Assembly (NCBI GenBank): GCA_019694575.1
Contig: JAIBBR010000029.1
Location: forward strand, 1 to 42,905
Source: Myxococcaceae bacterium
GTDB lineage: Bacteria > Myxococcota > Myxococcia > Myxococcales > Myxococcaceae
DNA length: 42,905 nucleotides
Direction: 5' to 3'
Both the position numbers and the translations under genes were made by a program. The notes under the pieces were generated by a model. It had not been told where the DNA came from, did not search any database, and saw nothing but the letters and a program-made list of their open reading frames with translations. Shown here in pieces: positions 25,492 through 33,581 of this stretch (the stretch's first letter is position 1; each line of letters opens with the position of its first letter).

Positions 25492-26697
25492 ATGCCGCTA
25501 CCCCGCTTGGCGTTGAGTGTGCTGCTCACCTTGGCTGCCTGTCAGACTTACGAATTTCAGCCCGCCCCGCCCCTGGCTTGGGAAGTGGCCTTGGCCCATG
25601 AAGACTTGGCGGCCACCGCGCCCAAGCCGAACTTGTTCTTCTTGGTCGACAAGTCAGGGTCAATGACGCTCAGCGCTGACCCGTCTTGCGGCGCGAACTG
25701 CACCAGCCGCTGGCAGGCGCTGACTTCTGCGATGGAAAAATTCGCGAGCAGCTCGGGCACGGTGGCCCACACGGGCATGCTCGCTTTTCCCAAGGCCCCC
25801 ATGAGCGATGCCTGCCAGCCGCCCGACATGGGCGACCTCGACAGCCTGGGTGTGGCGCTCGATGGCTCAGCGGTCGACGACGACGCGGCGTTGCAACAAA
25901 AGACTGACGAGGTGTTGGGCAAGATTCGCGAAATCACGCCGCGAGGAGGCACGCCCACCGCGTTCAGTGTGCGCGCCTTGGCCCAGTACACGCCCTTGGT
26001 GCGGCCTGCGTATCACCGCGCCAGCTTCGTGGTGTTGATGACCGACGGCTTGCCCAACTGCAACCCGCAGCACAACGGCGAGTCGGCGAGCTGCTACTGC
26101 ACCAACACGAGAGACCAGGGCAGCTGCCGCACCCCAATCGGCGCGCCGCCCAACAACCAATGCCTCGACGGTTCGGGCACTGCTGCCGAAATTGCGTTTT
26201 TGCGCGAGCACTACGGCGTACGCACCATCGTGGTGGGGTTTGGCACCGACGTCACCGGCAGTGTGGGGCAAACCACGCTCGAGGCGATGGCGCGGGCGGG
26301 TGGTTTTCAACGGCGCTGCCAGAGCGACGCCGACTGCGGCGTGGCCGACACCTGCGCTCCGGGGGGTACCGACGCGTGCGGCCGAGCCATCACTGCCTGC
26401 ACCAAAAGTTTTTACCAAGCAGCCAACGCGTCAGAATTGGGCGATGCGCTGAGCAAAATTCGCGACCAAATTTCGTGCGACCCCTGCTCGCGAGCGCTGC
26501 CAGCCACTCCGAAAGACGCGCGTTTGGTTTCAGTCATCATCGATGGCACGCCGGTGCTGCCCGGGCCCGACACCTGGTCAGTGGTGGGCAGCAACGTGGT
26601 ATTCGTCGCGAACGGAAACATTTGCCAGCGCATTCGGGCGACCACGTTACTCGAGCCATTGAAGGCCGAGTTTCGCGTCGCCAACCCGCTCGAATAG
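25492..26697 (+). CDS. von Willebrand factor A domain lipoprotein
   Basis: 401 aa. The lipoprotein signal MPLPRLALSVLLTLAAC has the acylated Cys17. The vWA domain starts at about residue 46 (PNLFFLVDKSGSM) with an intact MIDAS Asp53-x-Ser55-x-Ser57. The TPRGGTPTAFSV loop and FVVLMTDGLPNC follow as the other metal-binding segments. A Cys-rich insertion (about 195-225 and 310-345, with many Cys/Asp/Gly, reminiscent of small disulfide or calcium-binding loops) interrupts or follows the domain. Predicted as a surface-attached, metal-dependent adhesion or sensing protein; this type is frequent in myxobacteria. The 41-codon upstream extension runs into the transposable element and is rejected. Confidence 0.88.
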   Translation: MPLPRLALSVLLTLAACQTYEFQPAPPLAWEVALAHEDLAATAPKPNLFFLVDKSGSMTLSADPSCGANCTSRWQALTSAMEKFASSSGTVAHTGMLAFPKAPMSDACQPPDMGDLDSLGVALDGSAVDDDAALQQKTDEVLGKIREITPRGGTPTAFSVRALAQYTPLVRPAYHRASFVVLMTDGLPNCNPQHNGESASCYCTNTRDQGSCRTPIGAPPNNQCLDGSGTAAEIAFLREHYGVRTIVVGFGTDVTGSVGQTTLEAMARAGGFQRRCQSDADCGVADTCAPGGTDACGRAITACTKSFYQAANASELGDALSKIRDQISCDPCSRALPATPKDARLVSVIIDGTPVLPGPDTWSVVGSNVVFVANGNICQRIRATTLLEPLKAEFRVANPLE

Positions 26698-26708
26698 GCT
26701 GAACTGAC

Positions 26709-28082
26709 CTACAACATGTACGAAAGCACGACGCCCATGCCTTTGTAGTCATCGAGCGCGCCACCGGCAACGTACGGGTCACCCGGCTGGGGGTTCATTT
26801 TGTAGCCGTAGCGCGTGTAGTCGATGCCGACCTTGGCTTCGAAGTTCTTGGTGATGGCGTAGCTGACCGACAGCCAAGCGTCCATGCCTTGCACTGACAG
26901 CCGGGGAAAATATTTGGGCCCGCCAATTTCGCCGGTGCTCAACGGTTGTTGGTACGCGATGCCCAACTGCACCGCCATTTTGTCGATGAAAGCGAACCGC
27001 GCGTTTCCTCCCAGTCGAAACGCGTTGTACGAAACTGCCGGCACGTTAATGGGCTCGGCCGTGGCGGGAGCGGTAATCGAATAGTTCTGCAGCGCGTAGC
27101 CAAGAATGGGCGAAAGCTCGAGCGGGCCCACGTTGAAGCGCACCGTTACGCCTAACTTGAAGCGCAACGCGCTGGTGTTGTACCGCGACTGCACCATGGT
27201 GGTGGGGTTGGTCGACACCGACGCAATGCCAAACGCGGTGTCAAACGAAGTCAACACACCGATGCGGCTGCCGAAGCCATTCGAAATGAAGGCGGCGGGG
27301 TAAAAGTCGATTTCCGCTCCCGCGGCCGGGCCGATGGGCAGCTCGTAGCGCATCAACTGGTTGAACAAGTCGGTGCGGTAGAAGAAGCGGCGGGTAAAGG
27401 CGCGCGCGGTGACACCCAAACGGAGCTTGGGCGCAGCGACTGTTTCTTCTGCCGGCTGCTCAGGCTCTTCTTTTTCTTTGCGCACCCGGGCTTCTTCTTC
27501 TTCGCGGGCCTCACGCGCTTCACGTTCGGCGCGGCGCTTTTCTTCAGCGCGTTCGCGCTTCGTAGGAGGAGGCGGCGGTGGGCTCTGCGCTTCTTTTTCT
27601 TTCTCTTTTTCGGGTTCTTTTTCTTTCCCCGGCTGCTTGTCATCGGCCGCCAGTTCGTCGGGCGACGGCTCAGCCTTCTTGGCTTGGGGGCCCCGTGCGC
27701 TGCGCAGGCCTTCTTCAACCCGCTTGTCGCTGCCTTTGGGCAGGGCTTTTAGCTTTCGTTTACCGTCAGGCGCCTTGAAACGAAAGCTGCTCAAAGGTGA
27801 GCCGTCGTACCCGTCGAGCACCTGCACGGTGATGAGCTTGCCTTCGATGCGGCAGATGACCAGGGCCTTCGCACCGGCCTTGCGGGTAATGTCGGTCACT
27901 TCATTGGCGGTGGGCTCGTCGCTCACCGGTTTGCCTGGCGGCACGGGCCGGTACTTCTTCATCAAAATTTTATTCACCAACGCGCGCACCGACGCGGGCC
28001 CGTCAATCACTACCTTCGGCTTGGGGGCCGCGAGCACGGGTGCCGCCAACAGCAACGCCAAGACGGAAAATCGCGCAATCAT
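26709..28082 (-). CDS. Outer-membrane beta-barrel protein with charged periplasmic linker
   Basis: 457 aa from ATG 28082 (a GTG one codon earlier is possible). The signal peptide covers residues ~1-18 (MIARFSVLALLLAAPVLA). A small N-terminal domain (~20-125) has a KVVIDGPASVRALVNKIL start. A highly charged Lys/Glu/Arg region with a Pro run covers ~130-215. The C-terminal ~240 residues show alternating amphipathic strands with many Tyr/Phe, typical of an 8-12 strand barrel, although the protein ends in Leu rather than Phe. The start overlaps the stop of the upstream lipoprotein gene (TGATG), so the two are coupled. Function unknown; a porin-like or structural role is inference. Confidence 0.75.
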   Translation of the reverse strand: MIARFSVLALLLAAPVLAAPKPKVVIDGPASVRALVNKILMKKYRPVPPGKPVSDEPTANEVTDITRKAGAKALVICRIEGKLITVQVLDGYDGSPLSSFRFKAPDGKRKLKALPKGSDKRVEEGLRSARGPQAKKAEPSPDELAADDKQPGKEKEPEKEKEKEAQSPPPPPPTKRERAEEKRRAEREAREAREEEEARVRKEKEEPEQPAEETVAAPKLRLGVTARAFTRRFFYRTDLFNQLMRYELPIGPAAGAEIDFYPAAFISNGFGSRIGVLTSFDTAFGIASVSTNPTTMVQSRYNTSALRFKLGVTVRFNVGPLELSPILGYALQNYSITAPATAEPINVPAVSYNAFRLGGNARFAFIDKMAVQLGIAYQQPLSTGEIGGPKYFPRLSVQGMDAWLSVSYAITKNFEAKVGIDYTRYGYKMNPQPGDPYVAGGALDDYKGMGVVLSYML

Positions 28083-28678
28083 CACATGCCCCCGTCGGTG
28101 AGACCGCGAATGTATTTTTCAAGGCAGTCGTATTCGCCCGCAGAAATACCGGTGGTCATGCCGAAGGGCATGGCGTCACCGCAGGTAGGGTTGGGCTTCA
28201 CCTTTTCTAAAATGAAGGCGGTGAGCGGCACATGCGCGCCCGCGTCGCCGCCGCACACGCTTTTGCTGGTGAGCAGGCGGTCAGCCACGCCCGGCGATAC
28301 CAAGTCGAGAGCCCCTTGCGGCATTTTCGAGTTGTGGCAGCCGGCGCTCCCGCATTTCGATTCATTGGGGTCGCCCGCCGAGCCAAAAAGCTTTCTTTCG
28401 ACGACGATTCTGCACTGGTCAAACTGCTCGGGGTGGTCGAGCTCGCCGGGGCAGCCCAACAAGCCCACGGCGCAGAGTGACATCGCTAGCGCACCGAACA
28501 GGTTACCCGAGCTACTGCGGCTGCCGATTTTCTCGCTGCAGCCTGCGGCCTCGTCAGTCTGCTCCTCGACGTGCCCAACGGCATGGCTCCGGGGCTCCTT
28601 CCTCGGGTGCCCGCCTCGCTTCGGTCTTAAGCCCCTCGTGACGATCCGGTAACCTGTTCGGTGCTCTAGAAGTCGCAT
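28082..28678 (-). CDS. Cytochrome-c-like lipoprotein, signal region interrupted in frame by element B
   Basis: The open frame from ATG 28678 is 198 aa. Residues 1-4 (MRLL) and from residue 65 on (AMSLCAVGLLGC) belong to a lipoprotein signal peptide split by a 60-codon in-frame insertion. Without it the start reads MRLLAMSLCAVGLLGC. The mature part is Cys-rich, with CGSAGCH and a later TCGDAMPFG. It resembles the short cytochrome-c-like domains of secreted myxobacterial and planctomycete proteins, although the motif is C-x4-CH rather than the standard C-x2-CH. A downstream start at ATG 28483 would give a 133-aa form whose signal lacks the positive n-region. Whether the protein is still exported is open. 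It is coupled to the downstream barrel gene. Confidence 0.65.
   Translation of the reverse strand: MRLLEHRTGYRIVTRGLRPKRGGHPRKEPRSHAVGHVEEQTDEAAGCSEKIGSRSSSGNLFGALAMSLCAVGLLGCPGELDHPEQFDQCRIVVERKLFGSAGDPNESKCGSAGCHNSKMPQGALDLVSPGVADRLLTSKSVCGGDAGAHVPLTAFILEKVKPNPTCGDAMPFGMTTGISAGEYDCLEKYIRGLTDGGM
28490..28665. mobile_element. MITE-like element B (176 bp), in-frame insertion
   Basis: Terminal inverted repeats GCACCGAACAGGTTACC occur at 28491-28507 and, inverted, at 28648-28664. They are flanked by CTAG direct repeats (28486-28489 and 28666-28669). Element plus one CTAG is 180 bp, exactly 60 codons, and the minus-strand frame stays open through it. Excising it joins MRLL to AMSLCAVGLLGC and restores a normal lipoprotein signal peptide. 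CTAG fits the YTAR target preference known for IS5-group transposases. The element encodes no transposase. Confidence 0.75.
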
Positions 28679-28760
28679 ACGGTGAATTTAAGCCCAAAGG
28701 TGATGCCGCGAAGAAGAGAAGTCGCGCGGTGCTCGCACGGTTCGTTCTTCGAGGCAAACC

Positions 28761-29387
28761 TTAAGGCAAAAGACGCTCCATTTCGGGGAAGCGAGACGAA
28801 AACTGTGGTGCGGTGAAGTTGCTGCTTGGCGGGAACGCATGAAACTTGATCAAGGCACGCGCTGGCAAGGCTAAGCGCGCCTGAAGACAATGCACGGACT
28901 GTGCGCGGTCATCGAGACGTGTAAGTCCGCGCAACTCGCCGCGGGTGAGTGTGACGAATGCCACAACATGTACACGCGAGTTCTCAGGTGGGCGCGCCGC
29001 ATTCGAGTCGAGCCGGCTGAAGAATTCGCTGCGGGTGCGCTCGAACTGGGCCAGCGCTTCGTTCAGGTCATTCGTCACGGTGTCGCCGTAACCAAAGTGT
29101 GTCCACCCGGCGGCGTTCTGAAGCAACGCCTCGATGCAGGCCTGTAGCCCAGCCAGCGTGTCAGCGGTAATGGGGGTCAACGCCAGCTCTTGCGCGTACG
29201 CCGCACTGGTCGCGCTGTCTAATGCGAGCGCGGTGACCACGACGTGAAAGGGCCCGCTCAATGGAGCGGCGTGCGCACGCGGCCGCCGAAACAGCAGCCA
29301 CGCGAAAATGAGCAAGCCCAGCGCGGCCCAAACCCCGAAGGGCACCATGCGCCAAAAACCAGGTTGTGCAGCGGTGAGCCCGTTCAC
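28761..29387 (-). CDS. DUF1517-like single-pass membrane protein
   Basis: 208 aa from a GTG at 29387, 10 bases after the creatininase stop. ATG 29348 is an alternative that removes 13 residues. One transmembrane helix lies near residues 16-34 (FGVWAALGLLIFAWLLF), followed by basic residues. The soluble domain has the arrangement VTALALDSATSAAYAQEL..., a helix LAGLQACIEALLQNAAGWTH, then a strand VHVVAFVTLTRGEL. This pattern resembles DUF1517-family proteins, whose function is unknown. It is part of the minus-strand operon running from 31963 to 26709. Confidence 0.6.
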   Translation of the reverse strand: MNGLTAAQPGFWRMVPFGVWAALGLLIFAWLLFRRPRAHAAPLSGPFHVVVTALALDSATSAAYAQELALTPITADTLAGLQACIEALLQNAAGWTHFGYGDTVTNDLNEALAQFERTRSEFFSRLDSNAARPPENSRVHVVAFVTLTRGELRGLTRLDDRAQSVHCLQARLALPARALIKFHAFPPSSNFTAPQFSSRFPEMERLLP

Positions 29388-29397
29388 GTGTGCAAGC

Positions 29398-30147
29398 TCA
29401 CGACAAGCCGAGCAGGGCCTGCTCGCTGACGTCTGCCAAAATTTCGAAGAGACGGTGGCCTTCTTCAGCGGTGGCTGCCGCGGGGTTGCCCAAATAGGCG
29501 AGCGGGCCTCCACATTCGTGAAAATTTTTCGCCCCGGCTTTGATGCGCGCCGGCAAGTCGACCTTCAGCTCGGGCAGCTTATGGCGCTCTTCTTCATCGA
29601 CCCATTGTGGCGCGGTGGCCAGCATCAGCGACGTTTCGTAGTGGCCCGCGTGGCTGCCTCCGTGGGTGAATTCAGCGCCCAAGCGCGGCCCGGTAGGCTT
29701 CTTGCGGTGGTCAGGCACGGCCACTTTGACGCCCGTGGCGGCGCGCGTGTGGGCGGCGGCTTTCTGCACCAAGGCGAAATGGGCTGGTTCTAAATGGTGG
29801 TTGAATACGCCGATGCGGGTGAAGCCGTGCTTGGCGATGCCGGTGAGCACCTCGGTGAGCATCGCTTCGACGGTTGGCGCAGAAAGCGATACCGTGCCCG
29901 AAAACGCCGCCGCGAATTCAGTCAAACCGTAGGCCACCGCGGGAAAAATCACCGCGGGTTGATTTTTGATTTGCAGCCGCATGGCCACCCGCAGACACAC
30001 TTCTTCGGCAATCAACACGTCGACATTGAGCGGCAAATGCGGCCCGTGCGCTTCGGTGGAGCCCACGGGCAACAGCGCATAGGCACCACTGTGCGCCAAC
30101 GCCTGTAACTTCGGCCACGACAGCTGGGCGGCGTAGAGCGTGCTCAT
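29398..30147 (-). CDS. Creatininase-family amidohydrolase
   Basis: 249 aa. The metal-binding signature ExHGxHLPxxxD is clear: Glu32, His34, His37 and Asp43 in GSTEAHGPHLPLNVD. A later FNHHLEPAHF provides another His, and AGHYETSLM another Glu. The family includes creatinine amidohydrolase and MftE-like peptidases, which cleave cyclic amides or formamides using two divalent metals. The substrate is unknown. The start overlaps the stop of the upstream ligase by 4 bases (ATGA), so the two are translationally coupled and may act in one pathway. Confidence 0.88.
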   Translation of the reverse strand: MSTLYAAQLSWPKLQALAHSGAYALLPVGSTEAHGPHLPLNVDVLIAEEVCLRVAMRLQIKNQPAVIFPAVAYGLTEFAAAFSGTVSLSAPTVEAMLTEVLTGIAKHGFTRIGVFNHHLEPAHFALVQKAAAHTRAATGVKVAVPDHRKKPTGPRLGAEFTHGGSHAGHYETSLMLATAPQWVDEEERHKLPELKVDLPARIKAGAKNFHECGGPLAYLGNPAAATAEEGHRLFEILADVSEQALLGLS

Positions 30148-31691
30148 TCTCGCAATTGTCCTTTGAGTACCTTGCCCCGGTCACTGCGCGGCAAGGCGTC
30201 GATGAACACCACTTGGCGCGGCGCTTTGAAAGCAGACAGGCCCTCGCGCACGTGGGCTTGCAGCGCTTGCGCCAGCGTTTCGTTCGCGGTGTGGTTGGGG
30301 TGAAGCGCTACGTACGCCTTGGGCTTTTCGAGCCCGTCTTTGTCTTTGAACGCCACCACCGCCGCTTCACGCACCGCGGGGTGTTTGAGCAAGTGGTTTT
30401 CAACTTCGAGCGGAGAAAGCCACTTGCCGCCCACCTTCAACATGTCGTCGCCGCGGCCGCAGTAATAGAAGTAGCCCGCTTCGTCTTGGCGAAATTTGTC
30501 GGCCGACACGCACCAGTCACCCCGAAAGGTGGCTTTGCTCTTGTCGTGCTGCTGCCAATATTCAACCGCCATGGAGTCGCCGCGAACCCATAAGGTGCCA
30601 ATGTCACCCGTCGGCAAGGTGCGCCCGTCGTCGTCGCAGATTTTCGCTTCGTAGCCGTCGACGACCCGACCCAATGAGCCCAGCTTCACGTCGCCCAGGC
30701 GGTTGGTGATGAAGATATGAAACATTTCGGCCGAGCCGATGCCATCGAGAATTTCGACCCCGGTCTTCGCTTTCCACTTTTCGTAGAGCTCGGCCGGCAG
30801 CGCTTCTCCCGCGCTGATGGTGACGCGCAGCGACTTCAAGTCAGCTTGCGCGATGCCGGGGGCATGCAAAATGTTGTTGAGCGACGTCGGCACCGCGGTG
30901 AAGAAAGTAGGGCGGTGCTTTGAAATCAGCGCGAAGAGTTTTTCGGGAGTCGCTTTTTCCTTGAAAAGCACCGTGCTTGCTCCGGCCAAAAACGGAAAGA
31001 GCAGGTTGGTACCCAATGCATAGCCAAAGGCCAGGCGCGGCACCGAAATGCACACGTCTTTCTCGGTGTACTGAAGAATGGGCAACGCGAAGGTGAGCGC
31101 GTTGAAGACGAAGTCGTGCTGCTTGTGCACCGCCGCCTTGGGAAAGCCGGTCGAGCCTGACGTGAAGAGCCACACCGCGGTGTCGTCGCGGTGGGTGGGC
31201 GCGAAGGTGGGGTCGGGCGTGGCCGCGCGCAGCTGTGCGTCGTAGTCGAGGTGCGTGCCGACGGGGCCACTGACGACCAACACATGCTTCAAATGGGGGC
31301 ATTGCGCGCGAATCGCGTCGAGCGTGGGCACCACTGAAGCGTCGACCACCGCGATTTTGGCGCGCGTGTAGTTCAAATAATACGCCGCCTCGTCAGGTTT
31401 TTGGTCTGGGTTCACCGCGCACACGGTGCCGCCGGCTTTCACCGCCGCGAACCAGGCCGAAGCGAACTGCGGTACGTCGGGCAGCATCAACAGCACGCGC
31501 TGCTCCAGCTCTAAGCCGAGCTTCTTGTACACGGCGGTGGCACGGTCGGTGGCGTCGGCCACTTGCGCGTAAGTTACGACGTGGTCTTCGAAATAGAGGG
31601 CCGGGGCATTCGGCGTGAGCGCGGCGCGGCGGTAGAGAAACACCTCGGCGATGTTCAACGCTTCGGGCAAGTCGTGTGGGTTCAAGTTCAT
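30144..31691 (-). CDS. Benzoate-CoA-ligase-like acyl/aryl-CoA synthetase
   Basis: 515 aa from ATG 31691. This ANL-superfamily adenylating enzyme has the P-loop-like motif TSGSTGFPKAAVHKQ, the A5 region DGIGSAEMFHIFITN, and the hinge/lysine region ending in LPRSDRGKVLKGQL. The phrase GIGSAEMFHIF is characteristic of the benzoate/4-hydroxybenzoate-CoA ligase subfamily, which activates aromatic acids with ATP and CoA. No benzoyl-CoA reductase or epoxidase genes are in the window, so an aromatic-degradation role is unproven. It overlaps its upstream and downstream neighbours by 4 bases each. Confidence 0.88.
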   Translation of the reverse strand: MNLNPHDLPEALNIAEVFLYRRAALTPNAPALYFEDHVVTYAQVADATDRATAVYKKLGLELEQRVLLMLPDVPQFASAWFAAVKAGGTVCAVNPDQKPDEAAYYLNYTRAKIAVVDASVVPTLDAIRAQCPHLKHVLVVSGPVGTHLDYDAQLRAATPDPTFAPTHRDDTAVWLFTSGSTGFPKAAVHKQHDFVFNALTFALPILQYTEKDVCISVPRLAFGYALGTNLLFPFLAGASTVLFKEKATPEKLFALISKHRPTFFTAVPTSLNNILHAPGIAQADLKSLRVTISAGEALPAELYEKWKAKTGVEILDGIGSAEMFHIFITNRLGDVKLGSLGRVVDGYEAKICDDDGRTLPTGDIGTLWVRGDSMAVEYWQQHDKSKATFRGDWCVSADKFRQDEAGYFYYCGRGDDMLKVGGKWLSPLEVENHLLKHPAVREAAVVAFKDKDGLEKPKAYVALHPNHTANETLAQALQAHVREGLSAFKAPRQVVFIDALPRSDRGKVLKGQLRE

Positions 31692-31963
31692 GACGCCTCT
31701 TTTTTCTTCATCGCCGAACGGGTGAGCAAAAGCCCGGCGATACCGAAGGCGCCCAGTGACGCCGCAAACAGCCACTGCTTTTGCGCCACGTTGCGCGCGA
31801 TGTCTTTTTCGAAACTGCACTCACTTGCAGGAAGCATGCTGCAATCGACCCGGTCGACCTTGAAGGCCGCTGAAACGGCGAGCACCAGGCACGCCACCAC
31901 GCAGCCCACGGTGAGCCCAAGCAGAATGGCGCGCTGAAAATTTGGCTGCGGCGGGTTGGCCAT
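31688..31963 (-). CDS. Small two-helix membrane protein
   Basis: 91 aa with two hydrophobic segments (about 13-33 and 65-80) joined by a loop with two Cys (DCSMLPASECSF) that would lie on one side of the membrane, probably periplasmic. The basic C-terminus MKKKEAS would be cytoplasmic. The stop overlaps the ligase start by 4 bases (ATGA), so it heads the operon. No family is recognised. It is divergent from the DoxX gene. Confidence 0.6.
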   Translation of the reverse strand: MANPPQPNFQRAILLGLTVGCVVACLVLAVSAAFKVDRVDCSMLPASECSFEKDIARNVAQKQWLFAASLGAFGIAGLLLTRSAMKKKEAS

Positions 31964-32031
31964 GAGAATCAGCCCTATATCAGAGCAAGGTCTGCCCTCA
32001 GCGCATAACCCAAGGTAAGTTGCGCCGCGTC

Positions 32032-32463
32032 ATGGCTGCCTTGAAGAAGCTGCTTTTTCCCCTTGTCGACGACCAGCGCATCTCGGCGGTGCTCTTGCTG
32101 CTGCGGGTGTTCGCCGGCGTGGCGTTGATGACCCACGGCTGGAAAAAGATTCAAGACCCCTTTCACTGGATGAACAATTCAGCCGCGCCTGCACCGGCGG
32201 TGTTTCAAATGCTGGCCGCGGTGGCCGAGTTTTTCGGCGGCTTGGGCCTGGCAGTGGGAGCGCTGACGGTGGTGGCGTCGTTCGGTGTGTTCTGCACCAT
32301 GGTGGTGGCGATTGAAACCCATGCCAGCAAAGGCGACCCGTTCGGCAAGTGGGAGCTCGCCGCCTTCTATGCGTGTGTGATGGTGTTTCTCGCGGTGGCC
32401 GGGCCGGGGCGCTTTTCGTTCGATGCTTGGCTGGCCCGTCGCTTGGGCTTTTCGTCAAAATAA
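32032..32463 (+). CDS. DoxX-family membrane protein
   Basis: 143 aa from ATG 32032. A TTG at 32020, which has AAGG five bases upstream, would add four residues and is possible. Four transmembrane segments are present, with the DoxX signature: a first helix ending ALMTHGWKKI, the segment AAVAEFFGGLGLAVG, the conserved cytoplasmic GDPFGKWELA, and a last helix. DoxX proteins are inner-membrane redox-related subunits of uncertain biochemistry. The glycosyltransferase gene follows 20 bases downstream. Confidence 0.85.
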   Translation: MAALKKLLFPLVDDQRISAVLLLLRVFAGVALMTHGWKKIQDPFHWMNNSAAPAPAVFQMLAAVAEFFGGLGLAVGALTVVASFGVFCTMVVAIETHASKGDPFGKWELAAFYACVMVFLAVAGPGRFSFDAWLARRLGFSSK

Positions 32464-32483
32464 AAATAAGGAGTCAAAACGCG

Positions 32484-33581
32484 ATGCGCATTCTTTACGG
32501 AGTGGTGGGCGAAGGCATGGGTCACGCCACGCGGTCGCGGGTGTTGCTCGAGCACTTGGTGAAACACCATGACGTGCACATCGTGGTCTCAGGGCGGGCG
32601 CGCGACTACTTGGCCAAGCGCTTCGAGAACGTGCACAACATTTGGGGCTTCACCATCAACTACGAAGGCAACTCGGTGAAGAAGTGGCAGACGGTGCTGC
32701 AAAATGTGAAAGGCGCCGTCACTGGCTGGCCGCAGAACGTTCGCGCGTACTTCGACTTGGTCGAAAAATTCGAGCCCGAGGTGGTGGTGAGCGACTTCGA
32801 GAGTTTCAGCTATTTGTTTGCTCGTAACCACCGCTTGCCGGTGCTGAGCGTCGACAACATGCAAGTCATCAACCGCTGCAGGCACGACGAGTCGATTCTC
32901 AAGGGCCATGAAGACGCCTTCGAGATGACCAAGGCCATCGTGAAGTCGAAATTGCCGGGCGCGTTTCATTACTTGGTGACGACGTTTTTCTACCCGCCGG
33001 TGCGCAAAGAGCGCACCACGCTGCTCCCTTCGATTTTGCGCCCTGAGATTTTAGCGGCCAAGTCGCAAGCCGGTGAGCACCTGCTCGTGTACCAGACGAT
33101 GCCCGAGAACAAGCCTCTGCTCGACGCGCTCAAAGCCAGTGGCCGTCAGTGTCGTGTGTACGGCATGCGCCGCGACATCAAAGAAGACCTGGTAGAAGGA
33201 GCGCTAACCTTTCGCCCTTTCAGCGAGCAGACGTTCATTGATGATTTGCGCACCAGCCGCGCGGTGATTGCCGGCGGCGGTTTTACGTTGATGAGCGAAG
33301 CGGTATACCTGCGCAAGCCAATGCTTTCGGTGCCCATCGAAGGGCAATTCGAGCAAGTCATCAACGCGCTTTACCTGCAGGGGTTGGGCTACGGGCAATA
33401 CACACCCATGCTCAATGGCGACTCGATAGGCGCGTTTTTAGAAAAAGTGCCCGACTGCGAAAAGGCGCTCCAGGGTTATTCGCAAGACGGCAACCAGTTG
33501 ATGATTGCCGCGCTCGACGAGCAGCTGCGCCTGGCGCGCGGGCACAAAGGTGAAGACTGGCAAGACGTCACGCAGAGCTAG
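32484..33581 (+). CDS. MurG/GT-B-like glycosyltransferase
   Basis: 365 aa from ATG 32484, chosen because it has a strong AAGGAG at 32468-32473 and begins with the donor-fold strand MRILYGVVGEGMGHATRS. This is the Gly-rich loop of the MJ1255/MurG-like GT-B class. The C-terminal sugar-nucleotide region reads VIAGGGFTLMSEAVYLRKPMLSVPI, with EGQFEQVINALYL after it. It probably transfers a sugar from a UDP donor to a lipid or glycan in the envelope; the exact substrate is unknown. The 3' end overlaps the convergent ClC gene by 14 bases. Confidence 0.85.
   Translation: MRILYGVVGEGMGHATRSRVLLEHLVKHHDVHIVVSGRARDYLAKRFENVHNIWGFTINYEGNSVKKWQTVLQNVKGAVTGWPQNVRAYFDLVEKFEPEVVVSDFESFSYLFARNHRLPVLSVDNMQVINRCRHDESILKGHEDAFEMTKAIVKSKLPGAFHYLVTTFFYPPVRKERTTLLPSILRPEILAAKSQAGEHLLVYQTMPENKPLLDALKASGRQCRVYGMRRDIKEDLVEGALTFRPFSEQTFIDDLRTSRAVIAGGGFTLMSEAVYLRKPMLSVPIEGQFEQVINALYLQGLGYGQYTPMLNGDSIGAFLEKVPDCEKALQGYSQDGNQLMIAALDEQLRLARGHKGEDWQDVTQS

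Noticed and set aside
28086-28652. 188-codon plus-strand frame running through element B
   Set aside because: It is antisense to the Cys-rich lipoprotein and ends inside the element; openness is a by-product of composition.
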